NCBI GenBank assembly: GCA_035285595.1
Contig: JAYKGV010000017.1
Span: 1 to 37,915 of the forward strand
Direction of reading: 5' to 3'
Length of the DNA stretch: 37,915 bases
Source: VGJW01 sp035285595
Lineage (GTDB): Bacteria; Cyanobacteriota; Sericytochromatia; S15B-MN24; VGJW01
The notes beneath the pieces were generated by a model, which was given only the letters and a program-made list of their open reading frames with translations, made no database searches and was not told the origin of the DNA. Each line of letters begins with the position of its first letter. Within the stretch, counting starts at the first letter, position 1. A program made the translations under genes and the position numbers. Shown here piece after piece: positions 15,958 through 22,861 of the stretch.

Positions 15958-18020
15958 GACGAGCGTCCTCCGCTACGGGGCCGTTTTCGTGAAGGCGGCT
16001 TAGGGGCCGCATCTCCCAGCGCTTCTGCTGCTCGCACCTTATCACGATGATGCTCGGCCATGCGTGCGCGAAGAGCCTGGATGCGATCGCGCAACTCGGC
16101 TGCGTGCTCGAACTCGAGTGCTTGTGCCGCCGCACGCATTTCGCCTTCGAGACCCTTGATGGCTGCCGGGATGTCTTCCGGGGGGAGATCGGGGGCAGGG
16201 CCCTGATCCGGCGTCGCTCCCAGGGCCTCGAGAATCGCATTGCGGGTCGACTTCACGATGGGGGTTGGGACGATTCTATGATTTCGGTTGTGTTCTTCCT
16301 GCACGGCTCGGCGACGACGGGTCTCCTCGAGGGCTCGTTCCATCGAGCCGGTCATCCGGTCCGCATACATCACGACATGTCCCTCCGGATGGCGGGCAGC
16401 TCGACCGATGGTCTGGATGAGAGAACGTGAGTCCCGCAAGTAGCCTTCCTTGTCTGCATCCAGGATGGCCACCAAGGAGACCTCGGGCAGATCCAAGCCC
16501 TCGCGCAACAGATTGACCCCGATCAGTACCTCGAAAACTCCAAGACGCAAATCCCGCAACAGCGCGATGCGATCCAGTGACTTGACATCGCTGTGCAGAT
16601 AGCGAGCCTTGATGCCGATTTCCAGCATGTACTCCGTCAGATCCTCGGCCATGCGCTTGGTCAGCGTCGTGACGAGCACGCGCTGGCTCTGCTCGGTGCG
16701 TGCCCGAATGAGTCCCACGAGGTGATCGACTTGACCTGTGACCGGGCGGACCTCAAGGGTGGGATCCAACAATCCCGTCGGTCGGATGATCTGCTCTACC
16801 ACTGCGTCGTTTGCTTCGCGCAGCTCACGTTCCCCGGGGGTAGCCGATACATAGAGAACTTGCCCGACACGCTGCCAGAACTCGCCAGCCTGCAACGGCC
16901 TGTTGTCGAGGGCACTGGGAAGTCTGAAACCGTGATCGACGAGAACGGTCTTCCGAGAGCGGTCGCCTGCGTACATGGCTTGCACCTGCGGGAGCGTGAC
17001 GTGACTCTCGTCAATGAACAACAGAAAGTCTTTCGGAAAGTAACTGATGAGAGTGGCAGGTGCTTCACCCTCGCGCCGGCCACCAAGGTGACGTGAATAG
17101 TTTTCGACGCCGTTGCACTGGCCGACCTGCCGCAGCATCTCGAGATCGTGCCGGGTTCGCTGTTCCAACCGCTGGGCCTCCAGCAGCTTGCCATGCTTGA
17201 TGAACCAAGAGAGGCGCTCGTCGAGCTCGGTTTCGATGTCCCTTAGCGCCCGATAGAGGTCATCTTCAGGGGTCACGAAGTGCTTGGCCGGAAAGATCGT
17301 CACCTGCTCGATGTCGCGCAGGATCTCGCCAGTCACGGGGTCTATGACCCTGATCCGATCCACTTCGTCCCCGAAGAGTTCGATGCGGACGACCGACTCC
17401 TCGTAGCTGGGGACCAATTCGACCGAATCGCCCCGGACCCGGAACCTGCCTCGGGCCAGCTCGATGTCGTTGCGTTCGTAGTAGACGGCCACCAAGGCCC
17501 GCAGGAGGGCCTGACGAGAAATGACCTCTCCAACGCGGATGCGACGTGCTCCACGCGCATAGTCCTCTGGGGGGCCTAGGCCGTAAATACAGGAGATAGA
17601 GGCGACGACGACGGTGTCGCGTCGCTCCAACAGACTGCGTGTGGCCGAGTGGCGTAGCCGATCGATATCGTCATTGATGGCCGAGGTTTTCTCAATGTAG
17701 GTATCCGTGGACGGAATATACGCCTCGGGCTGGTAATAGTCGTAATAACTGACGAAGTATTCGACGGCGTTGTTCGGGAAGAATTCGCGCAACTCGTTGC
17801 AAAGCTGTGCTGCCAGCGTCTTGTTGTGCGCCAGGATCAGCGTTGGGCGCTGCAGGCGCTCGATCACACCGGCCATGGTGTAGGTTTTTCCCGTTCCGGT
17901 GGCTCCCAGCAGGACAACCCGAGTTCGTGCGGAGTCCCCAAAATTCTCCGCAATGCGGTCGATGGCCTTGGCTTGATCACCGGCCGGACCGTAGGGAGCC
18001 TTGAGCTGGAAAGGAGGCAC
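15954..18020 (-). CDS. uvrB: UvrABC excision nuclease subunit B
   Basis: UvrB is the damage-verifying helicase-like subunit of bacterial nucleotide excision repair, loaded by UvrA and cut-competent with UvrC. The 688-residue protein has the Walker A GATGTGKTYT, the beta-hairpin segment SYYDYYQPEAYIPSTDTY, the DESH box, helicase motifs SATPGE and VGVNLLREGLDLPEV-like, and QTIGRAARH. A C-terminal UVR domain for UvrC binding (about 617-652; EMRAAAQALEFEHAAELRD) is followed by a basic tail. The start is GTG at 18020, 9 bases after the tatA stop. Transcription probably begins at the tatA promoter. No LexA-type box with correct spacing is seen upstream. Confidence 0.97.
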   Translation of the reverse strand: MPPFQLKAPYGPAGDQAKAIDRIAENFGDSARTRVVLLGATGTGKTYTMAGVIERLQRPTLILAHNKTLAAQLCNELREFFPNNAVEYFVSYYDYYQPEAYIPSTDTYIEKTSAINDDIDRLRHSATRSLLERRDTVVVASISCIYGLGPPEDYARGARRIRVGEVISRQALLRALVAVYYERNDIELARGRFRVRGDSVELVPSYEESVVRIELFGDEVDRIRVIDPVTGEILRDIEQVTIFPAKHFVTPEDDLYRALRDIETELDERLSWFIKHGKLLEAQRLEQRTRHDLEMLRQVGQCNGVENYSRHLGGRREGEAPATLISYFPKDFLLFIDESHVTLPQVQAMYAGDRSRKTVLVDHGFRLPSALDNRPLQAGEFWQRVGQVLYVSATPGERELREANDAVVEQIIRPTGLLDPTLEVRPVTGQVDHLVGLIRARTEQSQRVLVTTLTKRMAEDLTEYMLEIGIKARYLHSDVKSLDRIALLRDLRLGVFEVLIGVNLLREGLDLPEVSLVAILDADKEGYLRDSRSLIQTIGRAARHPEGHVVMYADRMTGSMERALEETRRRRAVQEEHNRNHRIVPTPIVKSTRNAILEALGATPDQGPAPDLPPEDIPAAIKGLEGEMRAAAQALEFEHAAELRDRIQALRARMAEHHRDKVRAAEALGDAAPKPPSRKRPRSGGRSS

Positions 18021-18029
18021 GAACCTGTA

Positions 18030-18221
18030 TCAGTTCAAAGGTGGGGAAGGGGGCCGCTCGTGACCTTCGCGCTCTTTTTCGGGGGGAACGACTTCCGCCT
18101 GACCTTCCTTGAAGGCCTGTCCCGACCGCCTGATGGCTCGCGCCAACTCGGGGATTTTCTGCGACCCGAAGAGCAGGACGCCCAAGCCCACGATGACGGC
18201 GGCGTCAGCAAAAGAAAGCAT
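18030..18221 (-). CDS. tatA: Sec-independent translocase protein TatA/E
   Basis: This is the pore-forming subunit of the twin-arginine export system. It is only 63 residues: an N-terminal transmembrane helix (about 4-18), the FGxxKxPE hinge seen as FGSQKIPELARAIRRSG, an amphipathic helix with FKEG, and a short charged tail. The conserved Phe-Gly and Pro are present. No tatC is nearby, and the gene stands immediately before uvrB with a 9-base gap. A good promoter sits so close that the mRNA is probably leaderless. Confidence 0.93.
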   Translation of the reverse strand: MLSFADAAVIVGLGVLLFGSQKIPELARAIRRSGQAFKEGQAEVVPPEKEREGHERPPSPPLN

Positions 18222-18227
18222 GTCTTT

Positions 18228-18256
18228 ATTTTAACTCCCGCCGGTCGCGAGGACAA
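18228..18256 (-). promoter_or_regulatory. promoter for tatA-uvrB-pseudokinase, probably leaderless
   Basis: The -35 TTGTCC (18256-18251), a 17-base spacer and the -10 TAAAAT (18233-18228) lie just after the groEL terminator. Only 6 bases separate the -10 from the tatA ATG at 18221, so the expected transcription start is at the start codon itself. The only Shine-Dalgarno-like run, GGGAG, would lie upstream of the RNA. Confidence 0.65.
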
Positions 18257-18262
18257 AGAGCC

Positions 18263-18291
18263 GGGGGGGCCGGTCTTTCGACCGCCCCCCC
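18263..18291 (-). terminator. terminator after groEL
   Basis: On the minus strand a run of seven G plus CGGTC pairs with GACCG and seven C around a GAAA tetraloop, a 12-pair stem with a single bulged G. The sequence after it is GGCTCTTTGTCC, only moderately U-rich. It separates groES-groEL from tatA-uvrB. Confidence 0.8.
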
Positions 18292-18327
18292 TTTGACGTC
18301 GTGGATTCAAGAATGCAGGCGCAGAGC

Positions 18328-19968
18328 CTACATCATGCCCATCCCGTCCATGTGGTTGTGACCACCGGTGCTGGCGCCGGTCTTCTTCTCGGGCTTGTCG
18401 ACGACGAGGGCCTCGGTCGTCAGCAGCATCGAGGCGATGGATGCGGCATTCTGCAGGGCGCTACGGGTGACCTTCGCGGGATCGACGATGCCATTGGCAA
18501 TCATGTCGACCATCTCGTTGGTCACGGCGTTGAACCCGAAGCCCGTCTCGGCCTTCTTGACGTTCTCGACGACCACGGCGCCTTCGAGACCGGCATTGTC
18601 GGCGATCTGGCGGACCGGAGCCTCGAGGGCACGGGCCACGATCTCCACACCTGTCCGCTCGTCACCCTTGAGCTCGCCCATCAGCTTCTGCAGGGCAGGC
18701 AGGGTACGAAGCAGCGCGGTGCCGCCGCCGGGGACGATGCCCTCCTCGACCGCTGCCTTGGTCGCTGCCAACGCATCCTCGATGCGCAGCTTGGCATCCT
18801 TCAGCTCGGTCTCGGTCGCGGCACCGACCTGAATGACAGCCACGCCACCCGACAGCTTGGCCAGACGCTCTTGGAGCTTCTCACGGTCGAACTCGGATTC
18901 GGTCTCCTCGATCTGACGCTTGATCTCCTTGATGCGAGCTTGGACGTTCTTGTTGATGGTCTCGTCGTTGAACGACACCAAGGTCGTCTTGTCGCGGGCC
19001 ACACGGACCTGACGGGCCTTGCCGAGGTGCTCGATCTGAACGTTCTCGAGCTTGTGGCCGGTCTCCTCGGACACGACGGTGGCGCCGGTGAGGATCGCCA
19101 TATCCTGCAGCATCGCCTTGCGCCGATCCCCGAAGCCAGGGGCCTTGATGGCGACCGCATTCAGGATGCCGCGGATCTTGTTGACGACGAGCGTCGCCAA
19201 CGCCTCACCCTCGATGTCCTCGGCAATGATCACGAGCGGCCGACCCTGACGGGCCACCTTCTCGAGCAGAGGAATCAGATCGGCCACCACGGTGACCTTC
19301 TTGTCGGTGATCAGGACGAAGGGCTCGTCGAGGACGGCTTCCATCCGCTCGGCGTCCGTCACCATGTACGGGCTCAGGTAGCCCTTGTCGAACTGCATGC
19401 CTTCGACCACCTCGAGCGTCGTGCCGGTGGACTTGGATTCCTCGACGGTGATGACGCCGTCCTTGGTGACCTTCTCCATGGCATCGGCGATCAGGCTGCC
19501 GATCTCGGCATCACGGGCAGCGATGGTCGCGACCTGCGCGATGGCGCTCTTGTTGTCGACCGGACGAGCCATCTCCTTGATGGCGCCCACACCGGCGACC
19601 ACGGCCTTCTTGATGCCCGTCTGGATGGCCATCGGATTGGCACCCGCGGCCACGTTCTTGAGACCCTCACGGATCATGGCCTGAGCCAGGACCGTGCTGG
19701 TGGTGGTGCCGTCGCCGGCGACGTCATTGGTCTTGGTGGCCACTTCCTTGACGAGCTGGGCACCCGTGTTCTCGACGGGATCCTCGAGCTCGATCTCCTT
19801 GGCGATGGTCACGCCGTCATTGATGATCTGGGGAGCGCCGAACTTCTTCTCGAGCACGACATTGCGGCCCTTGGGTCCGAGCGTCACCTTGACTGCATCG
19901 GCCACGGCGTTGACGCCCTTCTCGAGGGCTCGGCGGGCCTGCTCATCGAACAGAATCTGCTTGGGCAT
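18328..19968 (-). CDS. groEL: 60 kDa chaperonin GroEL
   Basis: This is the ATP-driven ring chaperone that folds proteins together with GroES. The 546-residue length is standard. Present are VTLGPKGRNVVLEK, INDGVTIAKEIEL, the nucleotide site VAGDGTTTSTVLAQAM, EGMQFDKGYLSPYM, GGVAVIQVGA and IVPGGGTALLR. The C-terminal tail is the His/Met/Gly-rich type ending in GMM. The ATG at 19968 has only a weak AGAGAGA upstream. The gene follows groES after 42 bases, so both share the CIRCE-controlled promoter and the terminator at 18263. Confidence 0.98.
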   Translation of the reverse strand: MPKQILFDEQARRALEKGVNAVADAVKVTLGPKGRNVVLEKKFGAPQIINDGVTIAKEIELEDPVENTGAQLVKEVATKTNDVAGDGTTTSTVLAQAMIREGLKNVAAGANPMAIQTGIKKAVVAGVGAIKEMARPVDNKSAIAQVATIAARDAEIGSLIADAMEKVTKDGVITVEESKSTGTTLEVVEGMQFDKGYLSPYMVTDAERMEAVLDEPFVLITDKKVTVVADLIPLLEKVARQGRPLVIIAEDIEGEALATLVVNKIRGILNAVAIKAPGFGDRRKAMLQDMAILTGATVVSEETGHKLENVQIEHLGKARQVRVARDKTTLVSFNDETINKNVQARIKEIKRQIEETESEFDREKLQERLAKLSGGVAVIQVGAATETELKDAKLRIEDALAATKAAVEEGIVPGGGTALLRTLPALQKLMGELKGDERTGVEIVARALEAPVRQIADNAGLEGAVVVENVKKAETGFGFNAVTNEMVDMIANGIVDPAKVTRSALQNAASIASMLLTTEALVVDKPEKKTGASTGGHNHMDGMGMM

Positions 19969-20010
19969 GGAATCTCTCTATTCTTGAAAGGGATACGGGA
20001 CGGAAACGAA

Positions 20011-20313
20011 TCACTCGATGACGCCGAGGATGTCCTTCTCGGCCAGAAGGAGATACTCAGCGCCGTCGAGCTTGACCTCGGTGCCGGAGTACTTCGCGAA
20101 AATCACACGATCGCCAGCCTTGACGTCCATCGGCAGACGGTCGCCATCGTCATCCATCTTGCCGGGGCCAACCGCGATGATTTCGCCCATCTGGGGCTTT
20201 TCCTGCGCAGTGTCGGGCAGGAAGATACCGCCGGACGTCTGCTCCTGCTTGAGGACCTTGACGACGACCCGGTCCGCGAGGGGCCGAATCTTGCTCAGGG
20301 TAGCCGTGCTCAT
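20011..20313 (-). CDS. groES: 10 kDa co-chaperonin GroES
   Basis: GroES is the lid of the GroEL chamber. The 100-residue protein has KIRPLADRVVVK, the mobile loop region EQTSGGIFLPDTAQEKPQMGEI, GPGKMDDDGDRLPMDVKAGDRV and YSGTEVKLDGAEYLLLAEKDILGVI. The ATG at 20313 gives the usual N terminus, with GGAGG about 13 bases upstream, a rather long spacing. An in-frame start at 20358 would begin inside the CIRCE operator and is rejected. Confidence 0.97.
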   Translation of the reverse strand: MSTATLSKIRPLADRVVVKVLKQEQTSGGIFLPDTAQEKPQMGEIIAVGPGKMDDDGDRLPMDVKAGDRVIFAKYSGTEVKLDGAEYLLLAEKDILGVIE

Positions 20314-20347
20314 GGGTTTGTGAAAACCTCCATAGAAAGCGTTGGGT

Positions 20348-20374
20348 TTGGCACTCACCGAAGGCGAGTGCTAA
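20348..20374. promoter_or_regulatory. CIRCE operator (HrcA site)
   Basis: TTGGCACTC, nine bases, GAGTGCTAA: the CIRCE inverted repeat with the right 9-base spacing and one mismatch in one arm. It lies 35 bases before the groES ATG. HrcA is known to repress groESL through this element; no hrcA gene is in the window. Confidence 0.95.
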
Positions 20375-20382
20375 CAGCCGTC

Positions 20383-20412
20383 ATCGTACCCCGACCCTCC
20401 CCGGACGCGCAA
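20383..20412 (-). promoter_or_regulatory. groES-groEL promoter
   Basis: TTGCGC (20412-20407), an 18-base spacer and TACGAT (20388-20383) form a housekeeping-type promoter whose start point would fall at the edge of the CIRCE element. That is the classic arrangement for HrcA repression. Confidence 0.55.
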
Positions 20413-20444
20413 GTGCGGGTCGCGCGGTCGCCGGGACGGGGCCA

Positions 20445-21059
20445 TCAGACGCGCCGGATCAAGCCGACGACCTTTCCCTGGATGGTCACGTCGGTGACGA
20501 GGATGGGCTCCATCGCAGCGTTGGCGGGTTGGAGTCTGTAGCCCCCGGGATGCTTGTAGAGACGCTTGAGCGTGGCTTCGCCATCTTCGAGCAGCGCAAC
20601 GACGATCTCACCCTCGCGAGCCGTGTGTTGCTTGCGAACGACGACCCAGTCCCCGGGCGTGATGTGGTCTTCGATCATGGACTCGCCCTTGACCTCAAGC
20701 AGGTAGACCTGGTCCTGGGGCCACAGGCCGGCAAGGTCGACCTCGTCCTGATCTTCGATGGCCTCGATGGGTCGACCCGCAGCGATGCGTCCGGCAAGAG
20801 GCAGTACGCTCGCCGGTCGCTCGGCCGGCTCGTCACCGACGATTCGGATCGCCCGATTGCGGCCCTTTTCCCACTCGATGAGCCCACGAGCTGCAAGGCT
20901 GGTCAGGTGATAGTGGATGGTCGAGGTCGAGCGGAGTCCGGTCGCAAGGCCGATCTCCCGAATCGAGGGTACATAGCCCTTCTCGGCTCGCCATTGCCGC
21001 AGCAGCAGCAGGATCTGGGCTTGGCGTTCGGGCAGCTCGTGGTCTGGCGGGTGTGTCAA
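20445..21059 (-). CDS. lexA: LexA repressor
   Basis: LexA represses the SOS regulon and cleaves itself when RecA is activated by DNA damage. The 204-residue protein has an N-terminal winged helix-turn-helix of the Gram-positive type (PSIREIGLATGLRSTSTIHY, about 31-50). It also has the Ala-Gly cleavage site in IAAGRP (94/95), the catalytic Ser127 in GESM and Lys165 in ATLKRL. The start is TTG at 21059: AGGAG lies 7 bases before it, while the ATG at 21092 lies within the operator, at the predicted transcription start. It has its own promoter and LexA box. Confidence 0.96.
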   Translation of the reverse strand: MTHPPDHELPERQAQILLLLRQWRAEKGYVPSIREIGLATGLRSTSTIHYHLTSLAARGLIEWEKGRNRAIRIVGDEPAERPASVLPLAGRIAAGRPIEAIEDQDEVDLAGLWPQDQVYLLEVKGESMIEDHITPGDWVVVRKQHTAREGEIVVALLEDGEATLKRLYKHPGGYRLQPANAAMEPILVTDVTIQGKVVGLIRRV

Positions 21060-21066
21060 GCTCGAT

Positions 21067-21071
21067 CTCCT
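21067..21071 (-). promoter_or_regulatory. Shine-Dalgarno site fixing the lexA TTG start
   Basis: AGGAG on the minus strand, 7 bases before the TTG at 21059. It decides the start against the ATG at 21092. Confidence 0.8.
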
Positions 21072-21086
21072 GGCGTTGTCGGGATG

Positions 21087-21098
21087 GAACAATATTTC
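21087..21098. promoter_or_regulatory. candidate LexA (SOS) box
   Basis: GAACAATATTTC is GAAC-N4-TTTC, one mismatch from the Gram-positive SOS consensus GAAC-N4-GTTC. It covers the predicted start point just downstream of the lexA -10 box, so bound LexA would block its own promoter. Confidence 0.7.
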
Positions 21099-21099
21099 G

Positions 21100-21128
21100 A
21101 TTTTCTGACTGGGTCAGCCGGGTGTCAA
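21100..21128 (-). promoter_or_regulatory. lexA promoter
   Basis: A perfect -35 TTGACA (21128-21123), 17-base spacer and -10 GAAAAT (21105-21100). The predicted start is near 21093, giving a leader of about 34 bases that contains the Shine-Dalgarno site. Confidence 0.8.
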
Positions 21129-21174
21129 GCGAGAGAAGGTGGTTGCCGCTGGGATCGGCCGGTTGCCACGGATT

Positions 21175-21189
21175 TCGAGATTGTCTCGA
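21175..21189. promoter_or_regulatory. inverted repeat over the promoter of the pseudo-receiver gene
   Basis: TCGAGA-TTG-TCTCGA is a perfect 6-base inverted repeat overlapping the -35 box at 21181-21186. It could be an operator for an unknown regulator. Confidence 0.35.
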
Positions 21190-21209
21190 GGTCAAAATAC
21201 CGTTAAGAT
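21181..21209 (+). promoter_or_regulatory. promoter of the pseudo-receiver/SpoIID unit, probably leaderless
   Basis: TTGTCT (21181-21186), a 17-base spacer and TAAGAT (21204-21209) are followed 6 bases later by the GTG start at 21216. No Shine-Dalgarno sequence precedes the GTG, so the RNA probably starts at the start codon. Confidence 0.5.
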
Positions 21210-21215
21210 GCTCGA

Positions 21216-21608
21216 GTGTTTCTGGCCGTCCTCCACCTGGCTTTCGATGGCGCCCTCGCCAAGCGGCGGCGTGATGCCATGTTTTTGCGAGGCTGGGGTG
21301 TCCAGCACCTCCATCCCACAGGTGCGGCGCTCTCGTCGCTGCGTGAGTTTCCGCCAGACGTCGCCGTCATCGAGGCCGAGGCCCGTCCGGATGAGGTGCA
21401 CCCCGTGCTGGAGGTCCTGGCGCAGGAGCCGCACCGGCGCGGGGGGCACTTTCCCCTCGTGATCGTGGGCTCTGTGTCGCCTCGGTTTGCAGGGTGTCGC
21501 GATCCGCGGACCGGGCCGTGGGAGGTGCTGCCGCCCGGCGCCTCGGACGACGAAGTGCAGGCTGCCTGCCTCAGGGTGGTGACTCTCCGCAGGGAGGCGT
21601 TGACGTGA
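21216..21608 (+). CDS. receiver-like (CheY-fold) protein without phosphorylation site
   Basis: The function is unknown. The 130-residue sequence alternates strands and helices in the order of a response-regulator receiver: FLAVLHL, a helix, VQHLHP, a helix, DVAVIEAE, a helix, FPLVIVGS, and a last strand EVLPPG followed by DDEVQAACLRVV. At the place of the phospho-acceptor Asp there is Glu or Ala (VIEAE), and the conserved Lys before Pro is missing (LPPG). It would therefore be a pseudo-receiver. There is no output domain. Translation starts at GTG 21216, the first possible start after a stop codon at 21204. Its stop overlaps the SpoIID start (GTGA). The fold is my inference. Confidence 0.7.
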   Translation: MFLAVLHLAFDGALAKRRRDAMFLRGWGVQHLHPTGAALSSLREFPPDVAVIEAEARPDEVHPVLEVLAQEPHRRGGHFPLVIVGSVSPRFAGCRDPRTGPWEVLPPGASDDEVQAACLRVVTLRREALT

Positions 21609-22861
21609 GGACCTGGGCTGATTGGGGCAAGTGGGTGTTTCCCGGAGTGTCGGCAGTCCTCGTGGCCTGCGGTCAGCCTGCCTTCAGTCCGTCCTTGTCG
21701 GGTTCTGCGGGTCTTGGCGCGGATGTCTCCAGCCAGGGCCCGGATCTGTCACCCTCGCGACGTGCGGTGCTGCCTGATGCGGTTTCATCCTTGCGCATCG
21801 GCCTTGCGGTGGGAGTTTCTGAGGTTTCTCTTCAGGTTCCTGCCGGGACCACCCTACAAGGCGGTGCACTGCCGACCGGCGGCAACCTCCTCGTGACCCC
21901 TCTCGGAGTGGGGAGTGCTCGCTTGTCGGGCCCGTGGGGCCAGGCTGATGTTCGCCTCCCCCTGATGGTGCGGCCCCCTGTGGGCGAGCGGCTCGGCTTC
22001 AAGGGGCGTCGGTACGGGGGTGTCCTTGAGGTCTTCGACGCTCCTGATCGTCCTGGAGCTTTGACCGTCGCCGAACAGGTGGCACTCGAAGATTACTTGC
22101 GTGGGGTCGTGCCGGCCGAGATCAAGGCCTCCTGGCATCCGGAGGCCCTGCGGTGCCAGGCCGTGGCCGCAAGGACCTATGCGTGTGCGAACCTCGGCCG
22201 TCGCTCCAAATGGGGCTTCGACATGCTGGACACGGTTTCGGACCAGGTCTATGGGGGGGCGGACGCGGCACATCCCGCGACGGATGCCGCCATCTCCGCC
22301 ACGCGCGGGGTGGTCCTCACGTGGCAGGGAAAGCCCATCGAGGCCTACTTTCACAGCTCGTCGGGGGGAGAGACCGATGATGGGGCTGCGGTCTGGGATC
22401 TTCCCCTTCCCTATCTGCGAGGAACGGCAGATGTCGATGACTCGCCCAATGCCCGCTGGCAGGCCGACGTCGGCCGCTCAACCCTGCGTGATGCGTTGGT
22501 GGCCATGGGGCAGGGCATTTCCGAGCCGAGCCGGCTCGAAGTCGAGGTCAGGACGCCACATGGCAGGGCGCGCTGGCTGCGGATCTCGGGCAGCGGTCGC
22601 GAGGTACGGGTCGATGCCAACAAGCTGCGGTTGCGTCTCGGTCTCAAGAGCACCCGCTATCGGGTGACCGAGATGGCGAATGGATGGCGCTTCGAAGGTG
22701 GCGGATGGGGCCATGGCCTCGGAATGAGTCAGTGGGGAGCGAAGGCCTTTGCCGACTCGGGCATGTCCGCACCGGATATTTTGGCGCGATACTACCCGGG
22801 GGCTGTCTGGACGGCCGGGGGAGGGCTCCCGGGCTGGGTCATTCCGACCTCTGGTCGGTAA
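21605..22861 (+). CDS. SpoIID/LytB-domain lipoprotein
   Basis: This is a probable peptidoglycan-acting protein; SpoIID relatives are lytic transglycosylases that cut denuded glycan strands, and LytB relatives modulate amidases. The 418-residue protein has a signal peptide with lipobox LVAC (Cys22), a variable N-terminal third, then the SpoIID domain. That domain is seen in LEDYLRGVVPAEIKASWHPE, RCQAVAARTYA, the catalytic-type AYFHSSSGGETDDG, and the end motif GGGWGHGLGMSQWGAKA. The last motif is the hallmark of the family. The GTG at 21605 overlaps the preceding stop. It overlaps the convergent amidohydrolase gene by 23 bases. No sporulation gene cluster is nearby, so a vegetative wall-remodelling role is likely. 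Confidence 0.9.
   Translation: MRTWADWGKWVFPGVSAVLVACGQPAFSPSLSGSAGLGADVSSQGPDLSPSRRAVLPDAVSSLRIGLAVGVSEVSLQVPAGTTLQGGALPTGGNLLVTPLGVGSARLSGPWGQADVRLPLMVRPPVGERLGFKGRRYGGVLEVFDAPDRPGALTVAEQVALEDYLRGVVPAEIKASWHPEALRCQAVAARTYACANLGRRSKWGFDMLDTVSDQVYGGADAAHPATDAAISATRGVVLTWQGKPIEAYFHSSSGGETDDGAAVWDLPLPYLRGTADVDDSPNARWQADVGRSTLRDALVAMGQGISEPSRLEVEVRTPHGRARWLRISGSGREVRVDANKLRLRLGLKSTRYRVTEMANGWRFEGGGWGHGLGMSQWGAKAFADSGMSAPDILARYYPGAVWTAGGGLPGWVIPTSGR

Noticed and set aside
18021..18036. GAAC-N8-GTTC palindrome just before uvrB, resembling an SOS box
   Set aside because: The spacing is 8, not the 4 seen at lexA, and it overlaps the tatA stop codon and uvrB leader; no promoter lies beside it.
20314..20358. 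Upstream in-frame start for groES
   Set aside because: It would place the start codon inside the CIRCE operator and add 15 residues absent from the family.
18301..20541. A 746-codon open frame on the plus strand across groEL and groES
   Set aside because: It is the mirror of GroEL codon usage in a GC-rich gene, runs through the groEL terminator, the CIRCE operator and the groES promoter, and its His/Asp/Leu-rich translation resembles no protein.
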